Assembly (NCBI GenBank): GCA_028023455.1
Contig: JAQFVV010006698.1
Coordinates: 124,001-188,000, forward strand
Length of the DNA: 64,000 bases
DNA from: Epiperipatus broadwayi
Taxonomy: Eukaryota > Onychophora > Udeonychophora > Euonychophora > Peripatidae
Reading direction: 5' to 3'
The notes under the pieces were generated by a model that saw only the letters and a list, made by a program, of their open reading frames with translations, searched no databases and was not told where the DNA came from. The position numbers and the translations under genes are program-made. This document shows positions 43,028-60,018 of this stretch, piece after piece; position 1 is the stretch's first letter; every line of letters begins with the position of its first letter.

Positions 43028-43088
43028 TTAAATTGGTATATATTTGTTTAAAATATTGTTACTGTATTAATTATTTTATTGTTTTGAA

Positions 43089-43204
<116 letters not shown>

Positions 43205-43424
43205 ATTAATTGTATTAGAGTGAAGTTATACAAAATCCCTGGTTATTAAAAAGGATAGTCAATGTCTCCTTGATCTACATTTTTTTCATACAATGATGAT
43301 GTTGCTCTCCGCAATACACATTGTGCAAGTGAATGTTTGTTTCATTACAACAATAATTACTTAGTAAATTTTTGTAATAATGCCGTCAGCGAATTGAATA
43401 TAACAGTATTCGTCTGTGAATGTG

Positions 43425-43432
<8 letters not shown>

Positions 43433-43471
<39 letters not shown>
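43433..43471. repeat. (TA)n microsatellite
   Basis: About 39 bp of TA. Confidence 0.95.
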
Positions 43472-43475
<4 letters not shown>

Positions 43476-43568
43476 ATTCCTTAAAAATAATATATGTAAA
43501 TTTAAAAATAAATATTAGAAAATACAGTACTTAAAAATTTATGAAAAAAATATATCCATAAACATCAC

Positions 43569-43610
43569 TTAGAAGCACATTCAACTATCCTTGAAGTTTT
43601 TGTCAACTAA
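43569..43610 (-). ncRNA. Hammerhead-like fold, family-2-related, left arm
   Basis: Minus strand: TTAG, TTGACAA, A, AACTT/TAGTT with loop CAAGGA, GAA, TG-TG-CT, T, CTAA. The innermost stem II pair and the first stem III pair are mismatched, so this copy looks decayed. Confidence 0.4.
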
Positions 43611-43647
43611 TATTTTGAATTATGTGAAATTTGACCAGTTCAAAATA

Positions 43648-43689
43648 TTAGTTGACAAAAACTACAAGGATAGTTGAAGGCACTCCTAA
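43648..43689 (+). ncRNA. Hammerhead-like fold, family-2-related, right arm
   Basis: TTAG/CTAA stem I (four pairs against three in family 2), TTGACAA, one unpaired A, AACTA/TAGTT with loop CAAGGA, GAA, GG-CA-CT, C, CTAA. The outer stem II pair changes from G-U to A-U relative to family 2. Confidence 0.45.
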
Positions 43690-43740
43690 ATTATGTTTAT
43701 AGATATATTTTTTACAAACTTTTAAGTACTGTATTTACTA

Positions 43741-44522
43741 CTATTTATTTATAAATTTACACCAAATTTTTTTATGTATACCTCTGTTGTCAAGAAATAA
43801 GTCACAAAACACTGGAGTTAGGGAAACTAACTCCATATAATGAGAAAAATAAACACCGATAATAAAAATTATGATATTTATTAGTCAGGAATGCCCAATA
43901 GTATCTGGATTTTAGTCTTTTACTAATCTAGAAAAACACATATGCATTATATTTATAAAATGTTCATGATTATAAAGACGTTATATGCTTTATCATTTTA
44001 TTATTTTTAATTCATCTCAATGTATCATTTCTTGTATATATCAAAGAAAAATGAAACATAGTCAAATTTACCATTAAACAATATGTAAATTTCTAAGCTT
44101 AATAAACATTGTATATTTAACAATTGAAAGCAAACATATTTTTCTCTGATTCTCAACCCATGCCTCTCATCTGATCTCATTAGTTTTATCCATTAGGCAA
44201 TCATACACATTTGTGAATAAATAATTATACAGTGAATTTATATTTGGATCCTTTATACATGATATTGTTTTACAAGATTTTAACACATCCACCAGAGCTG
44301 CATTTATATTTCATATCTAATATAAACTTGTGGTGGTATAAGTCAGTGACTTCAAGAACCAGATTATCATGACTCCCGACATAAAATCTTTGTTTAATTC
44401 GTATCTAATTGTCACTGTCATTTATCCCATTTACACTATTAGACTTTGCACCCAAATACATGGCTTGAATAGAAACCAAAATATTTAAAGTGTATTCTAA
44501 CACACACATTATATATATATAT
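43741..44522. other. Gene-empty stretch
   Basis: No gene or repeat recognised. Confidence 0.4.
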
Positions 44523-44523
44523 C

Positions 44524-44603
44524 CCGCAAATAGTAATAATATATATATATATAATGGTCTATGCCGCAAATAGTAATAATATATATATATATAATGGTCT
44601 ATG
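44524..44603. repeat. 40-bp tandem duplication
   Basis: CCGCAAATAGTAATAAT plus a short TA run plus AATGGTCTATG occurs twice in tandem, essentially identical. Confidence 0.95.
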
Positions 44604-44889
44604 CCATTACATTAATTTAAAATTAGAATTCTTTTTTTTAAGTTCGTAAATAAAAAAACTAAAAGCTAAAATTAAAGAGTTGTTCAATGTGTGTGTGTAT
44701 ATATATATATATTCGCACAGATGCAAAATTTTAAAAGTATTTTTTTTTAATAAAAAATAAGTATTTGAACGAACTTTTTTATAAAAAAGTACAAGATCTA
44801 AAGATAAAATATTTTTGTAAATGGAAATAATTGTGTTATTAATTATTGAAAAGCAAACTAGCCCTTGGTGATCTTATATAATTAAAAAG

Positions 44890-46115
44890 TCAGATGAATG
44901 ATATAGATAAAAATTAAAGATTGTTTCCTGCTCTGAAGCAGAATGTCCAATAGAAGCAGAAAACCAATGCTCAGACCCTAATGAAAATGATTGATTGTTC
45001 AGTGAATCCAGACAATGTATATAAAAAGAAAAATATTGAAATTAAGGACAGTTCCAGTTTGATTTTGTGAGAATGGTCATAAGACGCACTTGTCACACTC
45101 TCTCACTTATTTCAAATGAAATAACTGCTGATTTATGAATGCTACTATTGCAGATCCGAATCATATGGATTCTGCAATAAAATAAAATAATACCAGGATT
45201 GAACCAGCTAAGGCCACCTTCAGATATACCGGTCTTCAAATAATGACTTTGTGGGTATTGACACCAGGAACCAGGACTCTTCTATTGTAAGATATATAAC
45301 TGAAAAATTTTAAAAAAATAATTAAGAACTTTCAAGATTTGATAAGCTAAATCTAAATTTTTTTTAATGAACTTTAATCTGACTTTTCAAATCAATTATT
45401 AGTAATTTTTTTATCCATCTGTTTAAGCAGTCATTTCCATTTCTCTCTTTTTTGTGTATTATGTGTTAATTAAATGCATTAAATTTAAGTTGGTATAGAT
45501 GGCTGCATAGATTCATTAATGTTTAATTCTGTTTTTTTAATTTTTATATTTGATTAAAATATGTAGATATTCGGTAAATATGATATCTCACGTTGAATAT
45601 CTAAAAATTTATTTAATCGAGTGTCTTTTTAGTTATTGGTGTCAATGTGGCATCTTATGATGAATGCCATTGGGTTTCTTGTAAATTTCCTTCTGCAATT
45701 ACATCAATGACTTTATATTTTGCTCATTTATGTTTATTTTGAAATGTTTTTAACTGAGTAATACTCAACATTCTAAAGTAAAATTTTATTAAAGTGTCCA
45801 TTTGTGCAAATAGTTAAAAATAATAATTTAAATTTAAAAATTAATATTAAAATCTAAAGAAATTTTATTCCTCAATTTTATTTATATGTGCATTAATAAA
45901 TGTTGTTTGTGTGTTAATTACTGGCAGTGGCATATTTTATTTTTGTTAATATTGAAAAGATATTTTAACAATTTATATTTTTAAATCTCTGCATCTCACT
46001 GAGCTAAAGGCAAGGGCTGACGGTCTTAAAAAATAAAAGTTGGATCTTTAACAGCACATATCTGCCTACTCTATAAATTTTCCAGGTTCAATTACTGGCA
46101 GTGGCATCCTGTACG
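44890..46115 (+). repeat. Dispersed 1.2- to 1.5-kb repeat, copy 1
   Basis: Reverse-complement relative of 53095-54640. Conserved blocks include CAGGATTGAACCAGCTAAGG, TTTGATAAGCTAAA, CTCTCTCACTTATTT and CTATAAATTTTCCAGGTTCAA. The block GGTTCAATCCTGG (on the other strand) fits an RNA polymerase III B-box, but no A box or tRNA fold was convincing. No protein recognised. Confidence 0.75.
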
Positions 46116-46147
46116 GCAGATGCAGTAAGACTCCTATTCTTCTCTGG

Positions 46148-46246
46148 CCGTTATAATATATATATATATTGAACTGTTTGCATTCATATGAATGGCGATC
46201 TCCGTTATAATATATATATATATTGAACTGTTTGCATTCATATGAT
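46148..46246. repeat. 54-bp tandem duplication containing (TA)n
   Basis: CCGTTATAATATATATATAT followed by TTGAACTGTTTGCATTCATA occurs at 46148 and again 54 bases later. Confidence 0.95.
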
Positions 46247-46844
46247 AATCCAGCATACTCTAAAAGCTAGGTTTAACTGGGTTTAAGCCCTGTTATCATA
46301 AATTTATAATCTTATAAATATTACATAAATGATCCAGCCCTCAAGCAGAAAGGAGAATATTACTGATGGCAAAGCCATCAACAATATCCATAGTCAGACC
46401 AAGTTATGCAATGCATAACATGATCACATTTCTAGACTGTGGCCCACCTCGACTTCTAGATTGAAACCAGAAGCACTTTATTTTTTTGAGGTAACCCTCA
46501 GGCACCAGATAATTACATGGAGTAACTAACATGCTCTGAAGAGTAGACCCATTATCCAGCATGCAAATATACTCATGACTAGCTCAGTCTATTTTTCAAT
46601 CAATAACAAATTATTGTTTCAATTAGTGGTAAAAAGGATTGACTGACAAAATTTAGCTTTAAGTTTAAAGGTAATTTATTTTACTAAACATTTATTATTT
46701 TACTTTTAAAGTACTTATGAGAACTTATTAATTGAGACAATAATAATTATGTATAGTGACTATGCACACACTCTGAATTTATATAATAAAATATAAGATA
46801 ACAAACATTAAATAATATAGGGCTTTAAATACATATGAAATCAA

Positions 46845-47510
46845 TAATATTTGTCTAAATCGCATGTTGTTAATTAATTGGAAATAATAATTGAAAGTAT
46901 GCTAATCTTTCACATGCACTAAGATAGCCAATCATATTTTAAACAGCTGTCTTAAGAATGATCAGGCTTCAACAACAAACTTTTCTCAACTTAACTTTTT
47001 AAATATATAAGCCAGTCTTAAGCATCTTGGCCTGAAAGCTTGAATATATACATATACACTTATCATTCATTGTGATATTAATTTAAGATATTACGGAGCA
47101 AAATCTTAGATTTACTAAACCACAATTTTCTAGATGTTAATATAATTTATCAGCAACATATGTAAATAATATTTGTCTAAATCACATGTTGTTAATAAAT
47201 TGGAAATAATAATTGAAAGTTTGCTAATCTTTCACATGTGCTAAGACAGCCAATCAGATTTTAAACAGCTGTCTTAAGAATGATCAGGCTTTGACACATG
47301 ACAGAGATTTTGACAAGAAAAGAATGATACCCACCTTTTCTCAACTTAACTTTTTTAAATATATAAGCCAGTCTGAATCATCTTGGCCTGAAAGCTTGAA
47401 TATATAAGCATACACACTTATCATTTATTGTGTTATTAATTTAAGATATTATGGAGCAAAATCTTAGATTTACTAAGCCACAATGATCTAGAAGTTAATA
47501 TAATTTATTT
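46845..47510. repeat. Tandem duplication, about 322-bp unit
   Basis: 46849-47150 and 47171-47510 share long blocks such as TTGGAAATAATAATTGAAAG, ACAGCTGTCTTAAGAATGAT and GGCCTGAAAGCTTGAATATA. The second unit has about 40 extra bases (around 47292-47335) that the first lacks. Confidence 0.93.
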
Positions 47511-49513
47511 CTTTAAGTTTACTTTTTTTTATCTAATTATACATGCTGAGGGCAATCTGTTTGGTTATAAATTTCTTCCTTTTATGCGGACAACATTGCT
47601 TTTCAATAATCATAGTACTGGATGACCACCACGAGGACAACACTTTTTGTTATGCAGGGATTCTAAAGTGAGACAGATGCAGAGTTTTATGGCTTATACC
47701 AGCTTAAACATAATTGAAATAAAGCTTTATTTCCTCTTTTTACTGGACTTTGGAAAACAAAGGGTCGCTGCAAATGGCAGGTTTAATCTACTGTCCAATT
47801 TGTCTTACTTTTTGAAAATGAGGTATGAGATATGGGGATACTCCCCTGAAGAGGTGATTCAAGGCTTTCTCTGGTTGTTCCAAGTGTGAATTTATAAAGA
47901 GAATGAGGATTTCCCCCTGAAAAGTAATCCCTGACAGTCTGTTACAAGTGCTAATTTCTTCCAGCCAGCAGCTTTAACTTTTCCTAAACTTACTCTATAT
48001 TTATTACCCTCCTTTCAATTAGTTACAATCTTTTAATACACTCCTAACTTAACTTAGATTGACTTATATTATTATAACCTTACAATATTATTTTAAACTC
48101 AAACAATCATTATTTTAACTTGCTTATATTAACCTAATCTTACAATATTATTATTTAAACCATTTATTTAACGTCTTTTAATGGGTATGTATTTAGAAAC
48201 TATTTTATGTTAGTGTGTTACATTATTATTTATCTACATATATTTTTATTTTATTTTATTTGACTTGATTTTTTTAAATCATTTATTTACTTCTTTTTAT
48301 TAACCTGCATGTATTCAAAACAAACTTTTATTATGATTCTTTAATATTTACTCCAGATATTTTATTTACTTATTTAACTTGATTTTATTGATTTTATTTG
48401 AACTATTTATTTACAAACTTTTCTTCTTAATTAATATGTGCATGATAGAAACAAGAAATCTTTTATTCATTGAAGCCTCCTTGTTATTATTTATAAAACA
48501 ACCTATTATTTTAGCTTTAAATAACAGATTCTTTGATTTAGGTTTATCACCAATGTCAAAAAGTTTGCTTATTAATTTCATTATCCATTTCTGTTTGTTT
48601 CAGTTTCCTTACATTGATATTCCATCCATTATCTAATTTCTAAATATTGTCAGGTTGTGTGTAAAATATATGTGTAATAATGTTCAAGGCTAAATGTTGG
48701 GTAATCAAAAAACAGTCAACAATAGTAATTTCAAACAGTTGTCAAGGCAAACATTTAATACATATATACACAAAACCTTAATGATCATAGTTTTTGTCTA
48801 ATCAGATGAGTTAGCACAATGAATCCATATATGTGTACTGATCTTATTAAATTTGTCTTACATAGTAATTTTTTTATTCAACTGCAACTTTTAAACCAGT
48901 GGGTCTAAAACCAATAAGTCACTTCAGTATTTTTATAAGACCATTACAATAATCCTATTAGTTCGAACATAAAACATAATTGAGAATGCTTAAAGCCTTG
49001 TTTAATACAAGTTGCTTGGAAATTGATGTATAAGATTAAAAAAATACTCATTTGTATTATATTGTGTATTGTTTATAATTATAGAAAAATAAGATTTCTT
49101 ATATAAAATTGATTTATCAGTTACCATTAAGAAAGTCAAACTAACCCAATAGTAATGTCTGGAGGATCTCGAATATGATCCTTAGCCAGTTTCATAAAAG
49201 ATCTGAGGGAATTGATAAATATTTTTCTGAACAGATATTATAGAATTGAAAGGTAAGGTTAAGGTTAGGTTCAGCATGTCTGCACAATTTGATTAAACAA
49301 GTTTTGGCAAACAAATATTTTTTTTTCTTAAGGCTGAAATACATTGTGCTTCATCATCTCTAGTTAGAACAGTTAAATTTTTAATATTTTAACTGAATTC
49401 CTTTTAGATTTCAAATTGTACTTTTCCAAATAAGCAAGTATTTTAGTATTTTCAAAATCAAGTTTTTAACCAATTTCTAAAAAAAGTTAATTATAAATTT
49501 ATTTAAATGGATA
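47511..49513. other. Gene-empty stretch
   Basis: No supported gene. The open frames at 47647-47889 and 48379-48636 show no recognisable similarity. Confidence 0.4.
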
Positions 49514-49990
49514 TTGATTACATAAGTAATATTTACTAAGACTGTAAACCTCAAAAGAAAGCACATGAAAATGCGATGGTAGGGACCTCTACAGGTCTTA
49601 ACCACAAACTTATGCTTTGGTAGAAAAAAGGGGAATCTTTCTTTGCTTCAACCTACTTTCTATATGAATAGGGAAAGCTGAAGTGGTTAGATTCGAGAGC
49701 TTGAAGCTATTCAATACTTCACTGATTATGTTCCCAATTCCTATTACATATTTAGTACTCATGCACACTCTTTAAGTTTACAGCCTTAGTAGATATTACT
49801 TATGAAATCAATGTGTGTTTCAATAAATTTATAATTACAACTTTAAATTATTGTAATAGATTTTTAACCATAATATCTTTTCATTGACTCGCAAATCGAA
49901 ATATTTTCTTGTGGTTAAGCCCTGTAGAGGTTTCTACCTTCGCATTTTCTATGTGCACACTTCTTGAGGTTTACAGCCTTGGTAAATATT
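49514..49990. repeat. Foldback repeat with a third partial copy
   Basis: 49514-49608 matches the reverse complement of 49909-49990 (shared GACCTCTACAGG / CCTGTAGAGGT and CTGTAAACCTCAA / TTGAGGTTTACAG). A partial copy at 49764-49816 has the same orientation as the right arm. No coding capacity. Confidence 0.85.
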
Positions 49991-50904
49991 AAAAGAATTG
50001 AAGTAAATTGTGATATTTAAATTTTGATTAAAGACATTTTTATTTGATAATTCTGACAATTCATCTATTAGACTGAACTACATAGATTTTGAACACTGTA
50101 AACATGGAATTTCATAACCACCTGCTATTTCAAATTAACTACTGTCTTTAAGATTATGGAAAAAAATGGCAATTCTGCTAGTGGAAAAAGCAGTTATTTT
50201 AAAATTAGTTTTATGATTTTATCAGATTCCTTTAAGATTAGGTGAAACACTTGTACCTAGCTAATTATATATGTTTTGTTGTAATTATTAGAAAGGTGAA
50301 TATGTGTTGTTCTATTACATGAGTAAGATGATGTTCATTTGACAACCTATAAGCTTTGCTACAGAATATGCATGCACAGGATGATGGTAATTAAAATATA
50401 TGTGGGAGGATTTTCTCTAAACCAATATTGATAAGGAAATTGGCACATTTCTTACAATCAAAACATCTAAAAAAGTAATTTGTTACCTTCAACTTACTCA
50501 GTAAGAGTGCCATTCGTAAAAAAAAAAAAAAAAAAAACTAGGAAAGAGGTCAAGCATATATACAATGAGACAATATAAGAAATGCATCATCCACATATCA
50601 ACCAAACAGGTTTCAAAGTGGCTACATTTAATAGAGGACTTTTAAAATTTCTCATAAAGATGTCAACAATCACAGATGTTGGTGGAGAAACCATCAAACA
50701 TCCTTTAATTTGCTAATACTTTCTACCAAAATCATGAATAAAATGTTTTTCAAGGCAATGTTTTCCTAATAGAAAAAATAAAATCAGGGAAATTGTTCTA
50801 ATGAGCTATTATAGATATTTATAGGTAAAGCTTGTTAAACAGAAATTCCAGTAAATCATACTAGTTTTGAAAAAATGGGATTTATGAAATTACATAATTG
50901 TGAT
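49991..50904. other. Gene-empty stretch
   Basis: No gene recognised. Confidence 0.4.
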
Positions 50905-51642
50905 GCTCAAAAATCTGAGCAAAACAGTTTATTAGATTAATTAATGGCAGAATTAATGAACATAAAATACAAACCTCATTTTGAAAATCATAAGGAAGTC
51001 GATTGAAATGTTAAAAAACGGGTTTAGCTAGAGCTGATGAAGCATAACATCTTCCCGTTTTATAATCTCTTTATCTTTTGTAATATAAACTTGAAATCTA
51101 TTAATGGTAAAACTAAAAATAAAAATATTTTATTAATCCACATACTCTGAACACTTGATTACTTCATGCACAATATCATCCTTACCTTACTGATGCTATT
51201 TAAAACAGTTAACCTATATACAATACTTTGATACACAATACTGACTGCTTGATAGGTATGGCATTTTCTTAAAATTGCTCAAAAATCTGAGCAAAACAAT
51301 TTATTAGATTAATTAATGGCAGAATTAATGAACATAAAATACAAACCTCATTTTGAAAATCATAAGGAAGTCGATTGAAATGTTAAAAAACGGGTTTAGC
51401 TAGAGATGATGAAGCATAACATATTCACGTCTTATAATCTCTTTATCTTTTGTAATATAAACTTGAAATCTATTAATGGTAAAAATAATAATATTTTATT
51501 AATCCACATACTCTGAATGCTTGATTACTTCATGCACAATATCATCCTGACCTTAGTGATGCTATTTAAAACAGTTAACCTATCTACGATACTTTGATAT
51601 ACAACACTGACTGCTTGATAGGTATAATATTTTCTTAAAATT
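50905..51642. repeat. Tandem duplication, 372-bp unit
   Basis: 50905-51276 and 51277-51642 are near-identical direct repeats, each starting with the palindromic GCTCAAAAATCTGAGC. A few substitutions and short deletions separate them. Confidence 0.97.
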
Positions 51643-52283
51643 TAAGTGTAATGTAATTGATATGATAATAAGTTAACTGATGTCATTGCAGTGTGTAAGA
51701 GACTATAATCTCAGCAAGTATATACCCATGTTGTCATTTATTTCATTGTTGGGAGATGAGAGTTTAATACTCAAACAAAGGTCAAACTATATACATATAC
51801 TTGCCTCATCCTTATCATCTGTTGCTTCTGTTATTCTCCAGTTTCCAACACACAGTGCACAGTCAAACACTTCAGGATATAGTGATATCCCTGAATGTGT
51901 GAGAATATGTTTATAAAAATATATGTAGTTATGTGGGAATGTATGACCAATTGAAAATTGAATATAGAAAAACGCAGTGGTATACTTTTGTTTAACACAT
52001 ACATTTCATATGTATGTTTATAATAAGTAAACATTTAGTAACTAAATTCATAAAATATAAACCATTTAATTTAACATCTAAGATATTTTTTGATTATTTG
52101 TTTATTTCAATTAATATTCCCCTTATTCCGTGATGTCTATATTAACACAAATGAAATTTGTTATATTTTATGATTATTTAAATAATGCTTGCTAAATTAT
52201 ATTGAAATTGTAATGTTTTTATTTTCATTAACTTAATAAATTACATCATATATATATAATGATAATAATATTAATTATATATA

Positions 52284-52343
<60 letters not shown>

Positions 52344-53094
52344 GATGATAAAGACAGGAAATACCATTTGTAATAGAAATGGTTAGTCAGGTGCACTGAA
52401 AACCTTAAACTAAAATATTAGTATTAACAAACATAAGTAATCGCAAACTGCACAGTTTCTGGAAATAAATATGTATTAATGTAAATACTGGCAGTTTCCT
52501 TGATGATCAGACTTATAAGCAAGCAATTTTTTTACCAAAAAATTGTTTTAATTTAATTTACAATATTGGTCATTATATTTATCCCTTCAATTTTGTGTTG
52601 ACAACTTCTGTTCACTCTTTTTATCCGAATTAAAGGAAAGAAAAAATAAAGACATTTATATAAAATTTATAATATCAACCTCAAATGCAATTTGAAATTT
52701 AAAAAGGAAAATATTTTATTAATTTATTATAATCGTCCTCATTAATCAATTCTTGTTATAAATAGTAAAATTTGAGCATCATAATTTTTCTTTTTAGAAA
52801 TTCTGCTATAAATTGTAGTTATTCGATTCATTTATTTATAATTCTAGGTCGATTTCATTTCAGTTTTGATAATTATAGCTTCATGAATAATGACTCTATA
52901 CCAATTATTCATAGCTAAAAATTGTTTATCTAAATTCAGAGAAGCTCATTGGTTCTTATATTTTACAATTATCAAAATGGTATTCTATAAAAACGATTAT
53001 TTGATGACTTTGAATAGTAAGTTTGTTATTATAATTTAGATCATATATATATATATATTATAACCGTTGAAAAAGTGGAAGCTTTTCCTCTTAC
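51643..53094. other. Gene-empty stretch with a (TTA)n array
   Basis: (TTA)n occupies 52285-52343. Nothing else recognised. Confidence 0.5.
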
Positions 53095-54640
53095 CATATC
53101 TGCCTTACAGGGGGCTACCAGGCCATTTGAACCTGGAAAATTTATATAGTAGGCAGATACGTAAGTTAAAGATTCACTTTTTTACTTATATATTTTATTC
53201 CGACCATCAGCCCATGCAACTAGCCCGTTGAGATGCAGAGATTTATAAAATACAAATTCTTAAAATATCTTCTCAATATTAACAAAAATAAAAGAAGCAA
53301 GTGCCAGTAATTAACACACAAACATTTATTCATGCACATATAAATAAAATTGTGGAACAAAAGTTATTATTTTAGGTTGGTTATTAATTTTTAAATTTAA
53401 ATTTTTATTTTAAACAATCAACACAGATGAAGTTGGTATTATTTCTAAAAGTGTCAAGTATGAATAAACTACATAGATTGCATTTAAAAAGAAAACATTC
53501 TATCCCTTATTTAACCTTAGGCCAAAAGTTCACAGTCAAACCAAAGTCAATCCATGTGATACATCGATGTATTTAATGCAGCATGAATATGACTGCACAA
53601 ATAACATACTGTCAGGAATGCGCATCTGAACAGCATGGTTATTGAAGACATTGACTCTTGTCCAGTATAGGAATACTACATCTGTCTGATGAGAACAATA
53701 AATAAAAACTCCAAGGGAATGAACTGCATTTTTTGTCTTACCATTCCATTCCATAGGGAAGGAGTGATCCAAGGAGCAGAGAATACTGTCTGTCTCTGAT
53801 TGTCAATAAGAAAGGCTTATTTAACCTGAGTGTGGGGTATAAAGTGATTCTGCACATAGCAGACCTTTTGCTACATTTACTAATTACACCAATATATCCA
53901 ATCCATTGACCCAATTTAACTACAAAACAAATAACCTAAGATTTATCCTACCTTAATTAAACTAATATAACTTTACAAATCTATGCAGCCATTCACATGT
54001 GATTTAAATTTAGCACTTATTAAGTTTAGTTTAACAAAAAAACAAAAATCATAATAAAATTTAAAGGAACAAAAAAAATAAATGGAAATGATTTTTAGCA
54101 AACTCAAATGTATTACAATTAAACATTAATAATTGATTTCAAAAGTCAGATTAAAGTTGATTTACAAAATATTAGGTTTAGCTTATCAAATCAAGAAAGT
54201 TCTTAATTACTTTTTTAAAAAAAAAATTTCCATTTATATCTTACAGTAGAAGAGCTTCTGGTTCCTGCTTCCAATTATCATGAAAATTTTCATGGAAGAC
54301 TGGTCTGTTGTTCATACTGTAGTTCTCAATCCGGAGGCTGCCTTAGCTGGTTCAATCCTGGTACTATTTAATTGCAATACCCATATGATTTGGGGTTTGC
54401 AACAGGACCGTTCATAATTCAAACAGTCATTTCATTTTTAAATAAGTGAGAGAGGGTGACAAGTGTGTCTTATCATGCCTCTCAAAAAAATTATGCTGCA
54501 ACTGTTCTTAATTTGGATATTTTTCTTTTTATAGTAATCCTCCGGATTCATTGAACATAATTTACTGTTCCAATCATTTTCAATAAGGTCCAAACATTGG
54601 TTTGCTGCTTCTATTAGACATCTAATTTTTTTGTTCTTTT
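53095..54640 (-). repeat. Dispersed 1.2- to 1.5-kb repeat, copy 2
   Basis: Inverted relative of 44890-46115. About 380 bp around 53540-53930 have no counterpart in copy 1 and may be an insertion. The short frame there (minus strand 53772-53536) is not recognised. Confidence 0.75.
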
Positions 54641-54729
54641 ATTTTTCATCTGACATTTTTATATATTTTCTTTTTAATAAATGAATTTTTATTTTAATTT
54701 AAAATAATGTAACAGCATATTATATACCA

Positions 54730-59283
<4,554 letters not shown>

Positions 59284-59520
59284 AAAGTCATAAGAATACT
59301 ATGAGTTTTTTATTTGAAATAGTAATAAAAGGGGGAATAGTGTTCTTATGCCATTGAGGTAGTATCCTGTGGGATATTGGCTCAATGTAATCTATCTTGT
59401 CACCTTTATTTTCACTTCAAGTCTCATGAAAATATTAAAATATTTATTTAATTTATTTTTATAAACTGAACCTTATTCGTATTTTAAATTTGAGCTAGTG
59501 AAATATTTTAATTTTAATGC
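59284..59520 (-). repeat. Dispersed repeat, copy 2 (partner at 6060-6300)
   Basis: Reverse-complement relative of 6060-6300. Contains its own inverted segment CATAAGAATACTAT (about 59290) and ATAGTGTTCTTATG (about 59338). Confidence 0.7.
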
Positions 59521-59615
59521 TGAATATTTTAGTTATTAATTATTAACTGAGATAGAACCCATTTTATTTTATATCATATACTATTCTGAAGTGAGGATGC
59601 ACGAGATGAAGGCCA

Positions 59616-59617
<2 letters not shown>

Positions 59618-59671
<54 letters not shown>

Positions 59672-59681
59672 AAAAAAAAAA
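59618..59681. repeat. (TA)n plus poly(A)
   Basis: About 48 bp of TA followed by 16 A residues. Confidence 0.95.
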
Positions 59682-60018
59682 GTAACGCTATTGAGTGTTA
59701 ATTAAAATTGGGTTTACAAGTATTAAAAATAAAATTCTCATAAACAACAGGTTTTAATAAATAGATAAAAATAATAAATTTGTAAAAATCTAAAGAGTTT
59801 TATTATTATTTGTTTTAAAGACTGGCTTCCGGTAGCCATTGTGAATAGTTATCTGCCTATTACAGTCCTATTTACATGTTGGAGGTCATATATTTAAGAG
59901 AATTTTAGCTAAAATTACAGGTAAGTAACATATTTATTATTATAAGCTAATTTTGCTCAAAAATAAAATAATTCTGACCACATATTGTATAAAACTTCTG
60001 TTTTAACAAACGGGTTTA

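Larger units (their letters stand above)
43520..43736. mobile_element. Terminus-only inverted dimer related to PLE family 2
   Basis: Arms 43520-43619 and 43639-43736 are near-perfect reverse complements with a 19-base spacer. Each arm resembles the non-coding 3' end of PLE family 2 (shared TTAGTTGACAA, ATAGTTGAA and a CT-rich block) but is diverged and carries no coding sequence. Confidence 0.8.

Noticed and set aside
44255-44325. HDIVLQDF as a possible catalytic-aspartate exon of the protease
   Set aside because: The surrounding frame has stops close by, no good splice sites and no further S1 protease similarity.
51030-51070. CTGATGA in the 372-bp duplication as a canonical hammerhead core
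   Set aside because: No GAA with a flanking stem II partner follows in a workable position, and the second unit reads GATGATGA, so neither the core nor a fold is conserved.
53536-53772. 78-codon minus-strand frame as a gene
   Set aside because: Lies within a dispersed repeat, has no recognisable motif and no splice or promoter context.
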